This document shows positions 50,263 through 58,787 of a DNA stretch of 64,000 bases, piece by piece. This stretch comes from DATCMA01 sp036563645 (lineage in GTDB: Bacteria > Actinomycetota > Actinomycetes > Mycobacteriales > Micromonosporaceae): the NCBI GenBank assembly GCA_036563645.1, contig DATCMA010000046.1, forward strand, positions 1 through 64,000, written 5' to 3'. Under the pieces are notes generated by a model, which worked only from the letters and a program-made list of their open reading frames with translations, was not told where the DNA came from and did not search any database. Position numbers and translations under genes: made by a program. Within the stretch, counting starts at the first letter, position 1. Each line of letters starts with the position of its first letter.

Positions 50263-53148
50263 TCACTTCTCCGAGGCGGCCTTCAAGCAGAGCACCTTCT
50301 CGGCGCCTCCACCCGGCATCACCACGTGCGGCTGGTTGGGGTCGGGGCACTTGTCCTTGTTGTCCACTCTGGACACGATGGTGTACGCGCCCGGTTCGCT
50401 ACAGTCGGCCGCCAGTGCTTGGTTGCCCGACTGCTTCACACAGTCGCCGACCTTCGGGTTGAACGTGTTGCCGGGCTGCGTCACCAGCCAGACGATCCCG
50501 AGCGGGACGACCAACAGCAGCACCGCGACCGTCAGCACGGCCAGGAAGACGCGGCCGTTGCGGACCTGCGGAGTGGGCTCCGACGCCGAGGTCTCCTCCG
50601 CCGGCTTCTCGTCGCCCTCCGACCGGAACGCGTTGAAGCGCTTCTGCTCCTCGTCGTCCGGCGCGGACCAGATCGCTGTCGCGGGGCCGGCCGCCTCGGA
50701 CGTGGCCGGCGCGCTACCCGCCGAGTACGCGGTGCCGAACCCCTCCGCGGGCGAACCGATTCCCGAGGCGCTGGCCTCCGGAGTACTCGTCTGAACCGCG
50801 CCACCGGAGGGCTCGAACCGGCTCGTTGCCTCCGGGACCGCCTGGGGCGCGTGCACCGCGGGATCGAACGGAGCAAGCGCGGGCGCGGGCACGACCGGCG
50901 GGGCGGACGCCGGCGGCTCAGCGGCCGAGGCACCCGGCGGCTCAAACCGGCCCGACGTGGGAGACGTAGCCGGCACCACTCGGGCCGTACCCGTCGGGCG
51001 CTGCCCCACGTCGCCGCCGAACGGCGGTGGACTCACGGGGGCGGACGCCTCGGGAGTGCTGGTCGAGGCGCCGCTGAACGCTCCGGACGAGCTGAACGGG
51101 CTGGCCGCACCGAAGCCGCTGGCGGATCCGCCGCCGAACGCGCTGGACGACCCACCGCTGAAGAGGCTGCCGCTGCCGAGGCTGGCCGATGAGCCCGACG
51201 CGGTGGCGCTAGCCTCGCTCACCTGCTCGTCGGCCTGCGGATTCGTCGGCCGGCCGTAGACGCGCGGCTGGGGCGGCGGAATGACCGCCGATAGGGCGGA
51301 GGGATCGGCCGGTGGCGCGATTCGGTTCGCTGGGGGGACCGCGGCGCTCGCGGATACCGGACCGGACGACGCTGCGTCGCCGCTGGGTGTGTCGGTGGGC
51401 CAGGAGGGGCTGACCTGCGATTCGACCGCCTCACGCGGTTGGGGCACGGCTTGCCCCGCGTGTCCGTGGTCGGTCTCCCCGCGGGCCTCGGCGGGCGTCG
51501 ACGACCAGCCCGGCTGGGGGTCGTACCCCGACGAGGCCGAGGCGCGCAGCGCCGCCTCAGCCTCCTCCCGCTCCCCGGAGAGGGCGGCGGCCAGAGCGGC
51601 CCCCGGGACCCGCACCTCCTGCTGCGGCGGCAGCGGCACCGGGGTAGCGGCGATCGGCGCCGGCGCGGGCTGGTAGAGCGGCCGCTCCTGGCGTTCCGCG
51701 GGCTGGTCCGGCTCCGTTGAGGAGGAGGACGAGGAGGAGGTCGACTGTGCCGTCGACCAGATCGATTCGTGCGACGTCGACGAGGACTGTGCCCAGGACG
51801 GCTCGTGGGACGTCGACGAGGGCTGCGACCACGAGGGCTCCTGGGACGTCGAGGGCTGCCACGTCGACTCCGTCCGCGAGCCGAACGCGGAGGGTTCGGA
51901 GTTCTCCGGGGACCGCTCGCTCTCCGTGGCGTACGTCGGCGGGGTAGCCGTCGCGCGGATCGGCTCCTGCCAGCTCGTCGGCTGATGCGGTGGGGTGACG
52001 CTCGCCGAGGCGGACCAGGAGGTCTCGGGAGTCGACGTGCGGAACGAGGTCTCCGAGGAGTATGTCTCCGAGGAGTACGTCTGCGAGGAGTACGTCTCGG
52101 GCGAGTACGACTCTGCTGAGTGCGACGTCTCCGAGGAGTACGACGACTCTGCTGAGTACGACGACTCGGACGAGTACGACGATCCTGACGAGTGCGACGC
52201 CCCTGACGAGTAGGACGCCACCGACGCGTACGTCGCCTCCGAGGCCAAGCCGGAGCCGGGCTGCCGCTGCGGCAGCCCACCGCTGGTCGTCTGTTCCGAC
52301 ACCCGGTCGCTGACGCCACTGTCTGTCGAGGTCGGGCTCCCGGTGTCGCCGCCTACGGGTGACGAGGTGGGCTTGGCGGTGCCCCAGACCTCGTCGGCGG
52401 TCCAGCTCGACTGGGCTGCGGGCTGGGGCGACGGCTGTGGGGAGGGCGGGGTCGTGGGCTGGGCCGGGGTGCCACTCGCCCAGGGGTCGTGCCGGATGCC
52501 CGGCACCGAGGCGGTGCCGCGCGCCACCGTCACCGATGGACGGTCCTCCCGCGCTGGCCGCTCGTCCTCGCGGCGTGGCTCCGGCACGGGCACCGAGGCG
52601 CTCGCCGTCGCGCCCCACGGATCCGGGCCGCGCTGGTCGGGCACCGATCCGTCGTGCCGCTCACCACTCGTCGGCTCGCTCAATGGCGCCGAGGCGCCGC
52701 TCGACGTCGGTCCCGACGACGAGGGGGCGGTTGCCTCGGTGCCGCCGTACGCCGACGCCTCGGGGGAGGGCGCCGCGGCGGCCACGGTCGGGCTCGGCGC
52801 CGGTGGGGGGTACGGGTTGGCGGGGGTACCCCAGTCGGGAGGGAAGTCAGCGTTCGTGGAGTCCTCCGTGCGGGAGGACTCAGTGGACTGCGGTGTGGAC
52901 GCGGTGGGAGCGGGCCACGACGTCGCGGGCGGGGCTACCGAGGCGGCCCCGACAGCCGGGGCAGCGGGCTCCCATCCGCTCGAGGTTGTCGCCGTGGAAG
53001 GCCAAATGCCGGTGGATCCGTCGGCCTTGCTCGGGGTGCGGGACGGGTCGGTCGCGCGTGCGGCGGGGTCGTCGTAAGGCGTCCCGCCGACACCCGGCGC
53101 GGCCTCGTCCGGCTCCTGACCCGGGTGCCGCAGGCCCTCGGACGTCAT
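50263..53148 (-). CDS. Giant Ser/Thr/Pro-rich membrane protein with Ser-Tyr repeat tract and Cys-rich outer domain
   Basis: A 961-residue protein of unknown function. About the first 875 residues are low-complexity, rich in Ser, Thr, Pro, Ala and Glu and apparently cytoplasmic and disordered. They include a tandem tract of SYSSE(S/T)-type repeats at about residues 310-375, and 12-residue repeats such as TSHEPSWAQSSS after about residue 420. A membrane helix (VFLAVLTVAVLLLVVPLGIVWLVT) near residue 890 leads to a ~55-residue outer domain with four Cys (VGDCVKQ, DCSEP, KCPDP, LCLKA), a small domain I recognise from other actinobacterial membrane proteins. GGAGGAGG precedes ATG at 53148. Candidate phosphoprotein for the PknA/PknB system, by inference. 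Confidence 0.82.
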   Translation of the reverse strand: MTSEGLRHPGQEPDEAAPGVGGTPYDDPAARATDPSRTPSKADGSTGIWPSTATTSSGWEPAAPAVGAASVAPPATSWPAPTASTPQSTESSRTEDSTNADFPPDWGTPANPYPPPAPSPTVAAAAPSPEASAYGGTEATAPSSSGPTSSGASAPLSEPTSGERHDGSVPDQRGPDPWGATASASVPVPEPRREDERPAREDRPSVTVARGTASVPGIRHDPWASGTPAQPTTPPSPQPSPQPAAQSSWTADEVWGTAKPTSSPVGGDTGSPTSTDSGVSDRVSEQTTSGGLPQRQPGSGLASEATYASVASYSSGASHSSGSSYSSESSYSAESSYSSETSHSAESYSPETYSSQTYSSETYSSETSFRTSTPETSWSASASVTPPHQPTSWQEPIRATATPPTYATESERSPENSEPSAFGSRTESTWQPSTSQEPSWSQPSSTSHEPSWAQSSSTSHESIWSTAQSTSSSSSSSTEPDQPAERQERPLYQPAPAPIAATPVPLPPQQEVRVPGAALAAALSGEREEAEAALRASASSGYDPQPGWSSTPAEARGETDHGHAGQAVPQPREAVESQVSPSWPTDTPSGDAASSGPVSASAAVPPANRIAPPADPSALSAVIPPPQPRVYGRPTNPQADEQVSEASATASGSSASLGSGSLFSGGSSSAFGGGSASGFGAASPFSSSGAFSGASTSTPEASAPVSPPPFGGDVGQRPTGTARVVPATSPTSGRFEPPGASAAEPPASAPPVVPAPALAPFDPAVHAPQAVPEATSRFEPSGGAVQTSTPEASASGIGSPAEGFGTAYSAGSAPATSEAAGPATAIWSAPDDEEQKRFNAFRSEGDEKPAEETSASEPTPQVRNGRVFLAVLTVAVLLLVVPLGIVWLVTQPGNTFNPKVGDCVKQSGNQALAADCSEPGAYTIVSRVDNKDKCPDPNQPHVVMPGGGAEKVLCLKAASEK
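52020..52215 (-). repeat. Coding tandem repeat for SYSSE-type motifs
   Basis: The DNA encoding residues ~312-377 of the 961-residue protein is a degenerate tandem repeat of 15-18 bases (sense strand unit roughly TACTCCTCGGAGACG). Repeated units read SYSSE, SYSAE, SHSAE, SYSPE, TYSSQ and TYSSE. Such tracts vary in length by slippage between strains. Confidence 0.8.
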
Positions 53149-53420
53149 GTGCGCCTCCTCCATGACTTGGGTGGCCGTGCCGCGCTATCGCTCTGGCGTG
53201 CTTGGCCCGGTTGCCGGCGGTGCCCGGCTGGCCGGGCACGCCCCCGAACGTATCTGGTTCACGACCGTGTCGTCCGGATGGCGGGTGCCGCGCAGGCGCC
53301 ACCCGTGCATCTAACCAGTTCGATCGTCGCTGGCCGGCACGGGACCCGACGGCGACCGAGGCCCACCGTACCCGGGCGGGATTGCGTCGAGGAATCCCGG
53401 TCTCAGACGTGAGACGAAAA
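53149..53420. other. Gap between repeat-protein gene and bkd operon
   Basis: The long open frames here are out of phase with any family and overlap the promoter region of the repeat protein. No gene is supported. Confidence 0.4.
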
Positions 53421-53461
53421 CGTGAACCCGTCCAGGTGGTGGGGAGCTGGACGGGTTCGCG
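53421..53461 (-). terminator. Terminator of the bkd operon
   Basis: GAACCCGTCCAG (53424-53435) pairs with CTGGACGGGTTC (53447-53458), extendable by three further pairs at the base. It is 30 bases past the stop of the E2 gene in its transcription direction. Confidence 0.85.
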
Positions 53462-53492
53462 GTTGTGTGGGGAAGCTCGCAACGGTCACCTA

Positions 53493-54887
53493 TCAGGTCC
53501 AGCCGAGCAGCGCCACCTCCGGGTCGCTGAGGACCGTGCCGACGTCCCGCAGGAACTTGGCGCCCAGCTCCCCGTCGACGATCCGGTGGTCGAAGGAGAG
53601 GCCCAACGTGGTGACCTGCCGCGGGCGGATCTTGCCGCGGTGTACCCAGGGCATCTCGCGGATCGCGCCGAGGGCGAGGATGCCGGCCTGGCCGGGCGGG
53701 AGGATCGGGGTGCCGGTGTCGATGCCGAACACCCCCACGTTGGTGATGGTGAAGGTGCCGCCCGCCATGTCCGCCGCCGTGGTACGGCCAGCTCGCGCCG
53801 TCTGCACCACCTCCGTGATCTGCTCGGCGAGCTCCCGCAGCGTGAGCCGCCCCGCGTCCTTGATGTTCGGGACGAGCAGCCCGCGGTCGGTGGCGACGGC
53901 GATGCCGAGATTGACGTAGTCCTTGACGATGATCTCGTCGCCGGCCCAGGTCGAGTTGATCATCGGGTGGCGGCGGATCGCCAGCAGCACCGCCTTGGCG
54001 ACGAGGAGCAGCGGGGTCACCCGCACCCCGTGCCACTCGGGCAGTTTCCGCAGCCGGTCGAGCGCCCGCATCCCGCGGGTCACGTCGATGGTGAGGAACG
54101 TGGTGGCGTGGGGGGCGGTGAACGCGGAGGCGACCATGTTCTCCGCGGTTACCTTCCGCACGCCCCGCACCGGGATCCGCTGCTCGCGGTTCGCGTCCCG
54201 CGGCGCGCTCGCCGCCGACGACACGGGGGTCCCCGCCGCGGCTTGCTGGACGTCGTCTCGAGTGATCGAGCCGTGCGGTCCGGTGCCGGTGACGGTGGCC
54301 AGGTCGATCCCGAGGTCCTTGGCGAGTTTGCGGACGGGCGGCTTGGCGAGGACGGGCACCCGCTCCCCGCTGCGCTGCGGCGGCACCGCCGCCGGGCGCG
54401 GCGACGGCGACGGTATCCCTGTGGTGGGCGCGCCCGCGGAGGGCGCGTTCGACGTGGGGGATGCGGTCGGAGCGGCGCTGGTGGCCTTGCGGGGGCGGCG
54501 GCGGACCGCCGTCGTCCGTGGGCCGTAGCCGACGAGGACCGGGTCGCGCTCGGAGGCGACCTCAGTCGCGGTGGGACGATCCGTGGACGCGGAGGACGCT
54601 GGCGCGGGCTCGGGCCCCGCCGGGGACGAGGCGGCGCCGGCCGGGGCGGTGTCGATGGCGATGATTGGTGTCCCGACCGCGACGACCGTGCCTTCCCCGT
54701 GGTAGATCGCGTGGACGCGGCCGGCCCACTTCGACGGGATCTCGACGGCGGCTTTCGCCGTCTCCACTTCGACGAGGGGCTGGTTGAGCTCGACGGTGTC
54801 GCCGACTTTCACCAGCCAGGTGAGGATCTCACCCTCGGTGAGCCCTTCGCCGAGGTCGGGAAGGGGGAACTCCTTGATGTGGGACAT
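53493..54887 (-). CDS. bkdC: Branched-chain 2-oxoacid dehydrogenase E2 (dihydrolipoamide acyltransferase)
   Basis: A 464-residue E2: one lipoyl domain (FPLPDLGEGLTEGEILTWLVKVGD, VEVETAKAAVEI with the lipoylated Lys near residue 45), a Pro/Ala linker, a peripheral subunit-binding domain (LAKPPVRKLAKDLGIDLATVTGTGPHGSITRDDVQ) and the catalytic domain ending LSFDHRIVDGELGAKFL. It accepts the acyl group from E1 and makes branched acyl-CoA. ATG at 54887, 5 bases from the E1 beta stop. Its products would feed the liu-type cluster at 7-13 kb or branched fatty acid synthesis. Confidence 0.94.
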   Translation of the reverse strand: MSHIKEFPLPDLGEGLTEGEILTWLVKVGDTVELNQPLVEVETAKAAVEIPSKWAGRVHAIYHGEGTVVAVGTPIIAIDTAPAGAASSPAGPEPAPASSASTDRPTATEVASERDPVLVGYGPRTTAVRRRPRKATSAAPTASPTSNAPSAGAPTTGIPSPSPRPAAVPPQRSGERVPVLAKPPVRKLAKDLGIDLATVTGTGPHGSITRDDVQQAAAGTPVSSAASAPRDANREQRIPVRGVRKVTAENMVASAFTAPHATTFLTIDVTRGMRALDRLRKLPEWHGVRVTPLLLVAKAVLLAIRRHPMINSTWAGDEIIVKDYVNLGIAVATDRGLLVPNIKDAGRLTLRELAEQITEVVQTARAGRTTAADMAGGTFTITNVGVFGIDTGTPILPPGQAGILALGAIREMPWVHRGKIRPRQVTTLGLSFDHRIVDGELGAKFLRDVGTVLSDPEVALLGWT

Positions 54888-54892
54888 CGCGC

Positions 54893-55882
54893 TCACCACC
54901 CGAAGGTGCGGTCGACCGCGTCGAGCACTCGGTCGAGGTCGGGCAGGTACTCGTCTTCCAGCCGCGCGGCAGGGTAGGGGGTGTCGAAGCCGGTGACCCG
55001 CAGCACCGGCGCCTCCAGTGAGTAGAAGCACTCCTCGGTGATGCGTGCCGCGAGCTCCGCGCCGAGGCCTACGTTCGACGGTGCCTCGTGCACCACGACG
55101 CAGCGTCCGGTCTTGCGCACGGACTCGTAGACCACGCCCAAGTCGAGCGGCGAGAGCGAGCGAAGGTCGATGACCTCGAGTTCGCGTCCCTCCGCGCTGG
55201 CCGCGGTCGCCGCGTCGAGGGCGGTGCGCACCATGGGCCCGTACGCCAGCACCGTCACGTCGGTTCCGGGGCGCACGAGCCGGGAGGCGTACAGCGGGTA
55301 CGCCGTCTCCAGCGGCGTGTCGAGCTCGACCGGTCCCTTCTCCCAGTACCGCCGCTTGGGTTCGAGGAACACGATGGGATCGTCCGACGCGATCGCCTGC
55401 TGGATCATCACGTACGCGTCCTGGGGGGTCGCGCACGTGACGACCTTGAGACCCGCGGTGTGCGCGAAGTACGCCTCCGGCGACTCCGAGTGGTGTTCGA
55501 CCGCGCCGATGCCCCCGCCGTACGGGATCCGGATCACCAAGGGGAGCTTGACTTTCCCTTGTGACCGGTAGTGCATCTTGGCGACCTGCGACACGATCTG
55601 GTCGTACGCCGGGTAGACGAACCCGTCGAATTGGATTTCACAGACCGGTCGGTAGCCGCGCAGGGCGAGGCCGATGGCCGTGCCGATGATGCCCGATTCG
55701 GCGAGCGGAGTGTCGATGACGCGGTTCTCGCCGAAGTCCTTCTGAAGGCCGTCGGTGATGCGGAAGACGCCGCCGAGCTTGCCGACGTCCTCGCCCATGA
55801 TGACCACCTTGGGGTCGTTCTCGAGGGCCCGACGCAGGCCCGCGTTGAGCGCCTTGCCCAGCGTGAGGATCTCCGTGGCCAT
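54893..55882 (-). CDS. bkdB: Branched-chain 2-oxoacid dehydrogenase E1 beta subunit
   Basis: A 329-residue transketolase-like subunit: ILTLGKALNAGLRRALENDPKVVIMGEDVGKLGG, DTPLAESGIIGTAIGLALRGYRPVCEIQF, AVEHHSESPEAYFAHTAGLKVV, and a C-terminal half with GRCVVVHEAPSNVGLGAELA and RVTGFDTPYPAARLEDEYLP. It pairs with E1 alpha to bind thiamine diphosphate. Its ATG overlaps the E1 alpha stop by one base (TGATG), typical of coupled translation. Confidence 0.95.
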   Translation of the reverse strand: MATEILTLGKALNAGLRRALENDPKVVIMGEDVGKLGGVFRITDGLQKDFGENRVIDTPLAESGIIGTAIGLALRGYRPVCEIQFDGFVYPAYDQIVSQVAKMHYRSQGKVKLPLVIRIPYGGGIGAVEHHSESPEAYFAHTAGLKVVTCATPQDAYVMIQQAIASDDPIVFLEPKRRYWEKGPVELDTPLETAYPLYASRLVRPGTDVTVLAYGPMVRTALDAATAASAEGRELEVIDLRSLSPLDLGVVYESVRKTGRCVVVHEAPSNVGLGAELAARITEECFYSLEAPVLRVTGFDTPYPAARLEDEYLPDLDRVLDAVDRTFGW

Positions 55883-57057
55883 CAGTGGGCGCTCCCCTCG
55901 AACGAGTCCAGGTAGCGGCGGTACTGCTCGCGCTGCGCGTCGAGCGCGGGTGACCCGTGGGGGTAGACGTGGTCGAAGAGCGTCAACGGCTGTGGGTCCG
56001 GCAGGGCGAGGACGCGTTCGCGCAGGCGCAGGGCCTCACTGTTGGCCTCCGCGTCGACCTCGGCGAAGAAGTCGGCGTCGGCGATGCCCTGCTTCTCGAG
56101 GAAGGCGCGCATGCGGGCGATGGGGTCCTTCGCCTGCCAGGCCTCCACCTCGCTGGGGACGCGGTAGCGGGTTGGGTCGTCGGAGGTCGTGTGGGCGCCC
56201 ATCCGGTACGTGTACGCCTCGATCAACGTGGGTCCTTGGCCGTGTCGGGCGTTGTCGAGGGCGGCCCGGGTGACCGCGTAGGTGGCGAGGACGTCGTTGC
56301 CGTCGACTCGGACACCGGGGAAGCCGAAGCCCTGAGCCCGCTGGTAGAGCGGGACACGGGTCTGCCGCTCCCACGGTTCGGAGATGGCGTACTGGTTGTT
56401 CTGACAGAAGAAGACCACGGGCGCGTTGAAGACGCTCGCCCAGACGAAGGCTTCGTTGACGTCGCCTTGTGCGGTGGCGCCGTCGCCGAAATACGCGATC
56501 ACCGCCTCGCCGTCGTCGCTGCCCGTCTTGCCGTCCATCGCGATGCCCATCGCGTAGCCGGTCGCGTGCAGCGTCTGGGCGCCGATGACGATCGTGTACA
56601 TGTGGACGTTGAATTCTTTCGGGTCCCACGCCCCGTGGTTCACGCCACGGAACAGGCTCAGCGGCAGGATGGGATCGACGCCTCGGCAGTAGAGCACCCC
56701 GTGTTCGCGATACGTCGGGAACGCCATGTCTTGGGGCCGCAGGGCGCGTCCGGACCCGACCTGAGCCGCCTCTTGGCCGAGCAGGCTCGCCCATAGACCG
56801 AGTTCGCCCTGGCGCTGGAGCGCGGTGGCCTCCGCGTCGAGCCGCCGGACGATGACGAGGTCGCGGTAGAGGGCGCGGTACTCCTCGTCGGTGAAGCTCA
56901 CGCTGTACTCGACCCCGTCGGCCCCAATGGACGTCTCGATGCGTTCGCCTTCTGGGGTGAGCAGCTGAACGCAGTCGGCTTCCGCTGCCTTCGCTCGCTG
57001 CCGTCGTGTTCGGGTTGGCACCTGCCTGCTGCGGGGTGTCCCGCTGCCCTTCGCCAT
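55882..57057 (-). CDS. bkdA: Branched-chain 2-oxoacid dehydrogenase E1 alpha subunit
   Basis: A 391-residue ThDP-dependent subunit. The core has LYRDLVIVRRLDAEATALQRQGELGLWASLLGQEAAQVGSG, FRGVNHGAWDPKEFNVHMYTIVIGAQTLHATGYAMGIAMDGK, the ThDP motif VIAYFGDGATAQGDVNEAFVWASVFNAPVVFFCQNNQYAIS (GDG-x26-N), and RMGAHTTSDDPTRYR. The HTTSDDPTRYR motif favours branched-chain over pyruvate substrates. A basic N-terminal extension of ~25 residues precedes the domain. First gene of the operon. Confidence 0.95.
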   Translation of the reverse strand: MAKGSGTPRSRQVPTRTRRQRAKAAEADCVQLLTPEGERIETSIGADGVEYSVSFTDEEYRALYRDLVIVRRLDAEATALQRQGELGLWASLLGQEAAQVGSGRALRPQDMAFPTYREHGVLYCRGVDPILPLSLFRGVNHGAWDPKEFNVHMYTIVIGAQTLHATGYAMGIAMDGKTGSDDGEAVIAYFGDGATAQGDVNEAFVWASVFNAPVVFFCQNNQYAISEPWERQTRVPLYQRAQGFGFPGVRVDGNDVLATYAVTRAALDNARHGQGPTLIEAYTYRMGAHTTSDDPTRYRVPSEVEAWQAKDPIARMRAFLEKQGIADADFFAEVDAEANSEALRLRERVLALPDPQPLTLFDHVYPHGSPALDAQREQYRRYLDSFEGSAH

Positions 57058-57530
57058 CCGTCCTCCCTGTCGTCCCTGCGTGGCCCGGAGGTCGTCCCGG
57101 CCGCGCTACGTGTCCTCGCCTCCGCCAGCTCATTGCCGGCAGGGCTGGGTCCTTGCCACGCCTGGCCCGGGTTGCGGGTTGCCGCGCGGCATCACTCCGG
57201 TGTCTGTCCGAACCGGATCTGACAGCGCCGACCCCCGTGCCCGCGTCACCCCCGCTTTATCAAGCAGAGGTCACGGCAGCGTTGCTGTCGGGTCCATATT
57301 CGCAGAGGAGGGGAGGGTCTCCACAGTACGGTCTCGACCAGTCGAGTAATATAGGCGAGTTGCGTAATTTGAGGGAATTTGAACGAGTGTTGCGGTGAGG
57401 GTCACCAACTTGTCGTGTTGACACGCTGTTGATTGCTGGCACACGGTGTGTAACTAATCCACTCTGTTGTGGAAGACCGCTCGGCCGCGACTGACCGTCC
57501 GGGTCGCTGTTGCGTGAAGGAGTCTTCACC
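57058..57530. promoter_or_regulatory. Divergent intergenic region, bkd promoter and promoter of the Pro/Arg-rich protein gene
   Basis: A 473-base gap with locally lower GC at 57340-57470. Toward the plus-strand gene, TTGATT (57429-57434), a 16-base spacer and TAACTA (57451-57456) make a fair promoter. Two short inverted repeats overlap it: CGTGT-TG-ACACG (57414-57425) and CACAC-G-GTGTG (57440-57450). Toward bkdA there is CTCGAC-CA-GTCGAG (57333-57346) next to an A+T-rich stretch suitable for a promoter. Confidence 0.45.
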
Positions 57531-58352
57531 GTGCCGCACCACGGGGACGAGCCCTTAGCCCCGGCGCCGCACTGGCATCGTTGGCTCGTGCGAGCCTTCC
57601 CGTCGCGGAAGGTGGCTCGCCCGCACTCCGAGGGCCTCGCCGGCCCGACCGGGCGCTACGCGGTCATCGTGTCTCTCTTGGTCACGATGACGTCACTGCC
57701 GGTGTACACAGCGGTCAGTGCCGGATCGTCGACCATCAGGGCCTCCAGCTTGCCGGACGTCGCGTCCTCGTTCATGACCCAGCCGTCCGAGGGCCCCGTG
57801 GTGGTGCCGTTGACGTCGACGTCCCTCCCGCTGCCCCTCGACACTCGGCAGGCGACCGCCGCGCTGACCCCCGCGTCTCTCGCCCCCAGGGAGGTCACCT
57901 CCACAGAATCGGTGTCCACCACGGTCAGTCAGCGGTCGTCAACCGGGCGGATCAGCGCGCGTGGCGCGACGCGGCCGAGGCGACCGGCGTCCACCACTCG
58001 GAAGCGCCCGGCCGATCCCCAGCAGTCCAAGTGCCGTCCCGGGCAGTGGCCGTGCCCGGCGCAGACCCCACGGAGTCCCAGCGGGCAGCGGCCGCGGGAC
58101 ACCGGCGGCTGGTGGCGGACCGAGCCCCGCGACACCAGCTGCCGGCGGCCCAGTGCCACCCCGCCCGCTCGGCACGGGCAGCCCTCCTCCCACCGCCACG
58201 CGACGCCGATCCCGATCCGCAAGCGAGTGGACAAGCCCGTAACCCCGCGGATCGAGCCGCGGCGGGTGACCGTCATCCGCGTGGGCCAGCCAGCGGCGCC
58301 CGCGTCGAAGACAGTCGCCGCAGCGAAGACGGTCGCCGTCGTGAAGAAGTGA
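57531..58352 (+). CDS. Pro/Arg/Ser-rich protein, possibly exported, unknown function
   Basis: A 273-residue protein. A Trp/His-rich start and a membrane-like stretch (YAVIVSLLVTMTSLPVYTAVSAG, residues ~42-64) suggest an anchor or late signal sequence. The rest is rich in Ser, Thr, Pro and Arg with four Cys in the middle (SKCRPGQWPCP) and a basic Ala/Val/Lys C terminus. GC-ending codons, an AAGGAG eight bases before GTG at 57531 and a plausible promoter upstream support a real gene; no family recognised. Another frame on the same strand is open for similar length, so the call is moderate. Confidence 0.5.
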   Translation: MPHHGDEPLAPAPHWHRWLVRAFPSRKVARPHSEGLAGPTGRYAVIVSLLVTMTSLPVYTAVSAGSSTIRASSLPDVASSFMTQPSEGPVVVPLTSTSLPLPLDTRQATAALTPASLAPREVTSTESVSTTVSQRSSTGRISARGATRPRRPASTTRKRPADPQQSKCRPGQWPCPAQTPRSPSGQRPRDTGGWWRTEPRDTSCRRPSATPPARHGQPSSHRHATPIPIRKRVDKPVTPRIEPRRVTVIRVGQPAAPASKTVAAAKTVAVVKK

Positions 58353-58412
58353 GGAGGCGGGGCGCGCGTCGCGCGCGCGGAAATGTCAGGGGGCGGCCTA
58401 CCGTGCGCGGCC

Positions 58413-58726
58413 GTGGCCGTGTCCTACAAAGCCGTGTCCTCCACCTTGATCCGGGATCTCCTCGCCGCCGCTCGGGTGAGCGATGCTGAGGTGATCACCG
58501 TGGACGGTCAGCCGCGGTGGCGGGATATGGCCGCCATCCGCGACCCCGACGCGCCGTTCGACGCGTACGCGTCCACCTCGACCTCCACGTCGGCGCCGAG
58601 CAGCGGGAGTCGTGGGTGGAGCGGCTGGTCGGCCTCGGCGCGCGCCGGGTGGGCCAGCACCAGCAAGCCAGTTCACCTGCGTCGTGATGACCGACCCCTG
58701 AGGGCAACGAGTTCTGCGTCGCCTAA
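58413..58726 (+). pseudogene. Decayed VOC/glyoxalase-like domain gene with frameshifts
   Basis: Pieces of one glyoxalase-like protein read in changing frames. MAVSYKAV, then ITVDGQPRWRDMAAIRDPDAPFDAY is in the first frame (from 58413); VHLDLHVGAEQRESWVERLV then GLGARRVGQHQQ is in another (from 58571); FTCVVMTDP (from 58672) is in a third; and EGNEFCVA plus stop (58700-58726) returns to the second. The motif 'VHLDL...V.LGA.RV...DPEGNEFCV' is the C-terminal half of this family. At least three frameshifts and a shortened N-terminal half show the gene is dead. Confidence 0.75.
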
Positions 58727-58787
58727 CGACCCCCGGGTGGCCCCGACGATCGGTTCGAATCGGACCATCCGGGGGTGGCCCCGACGA

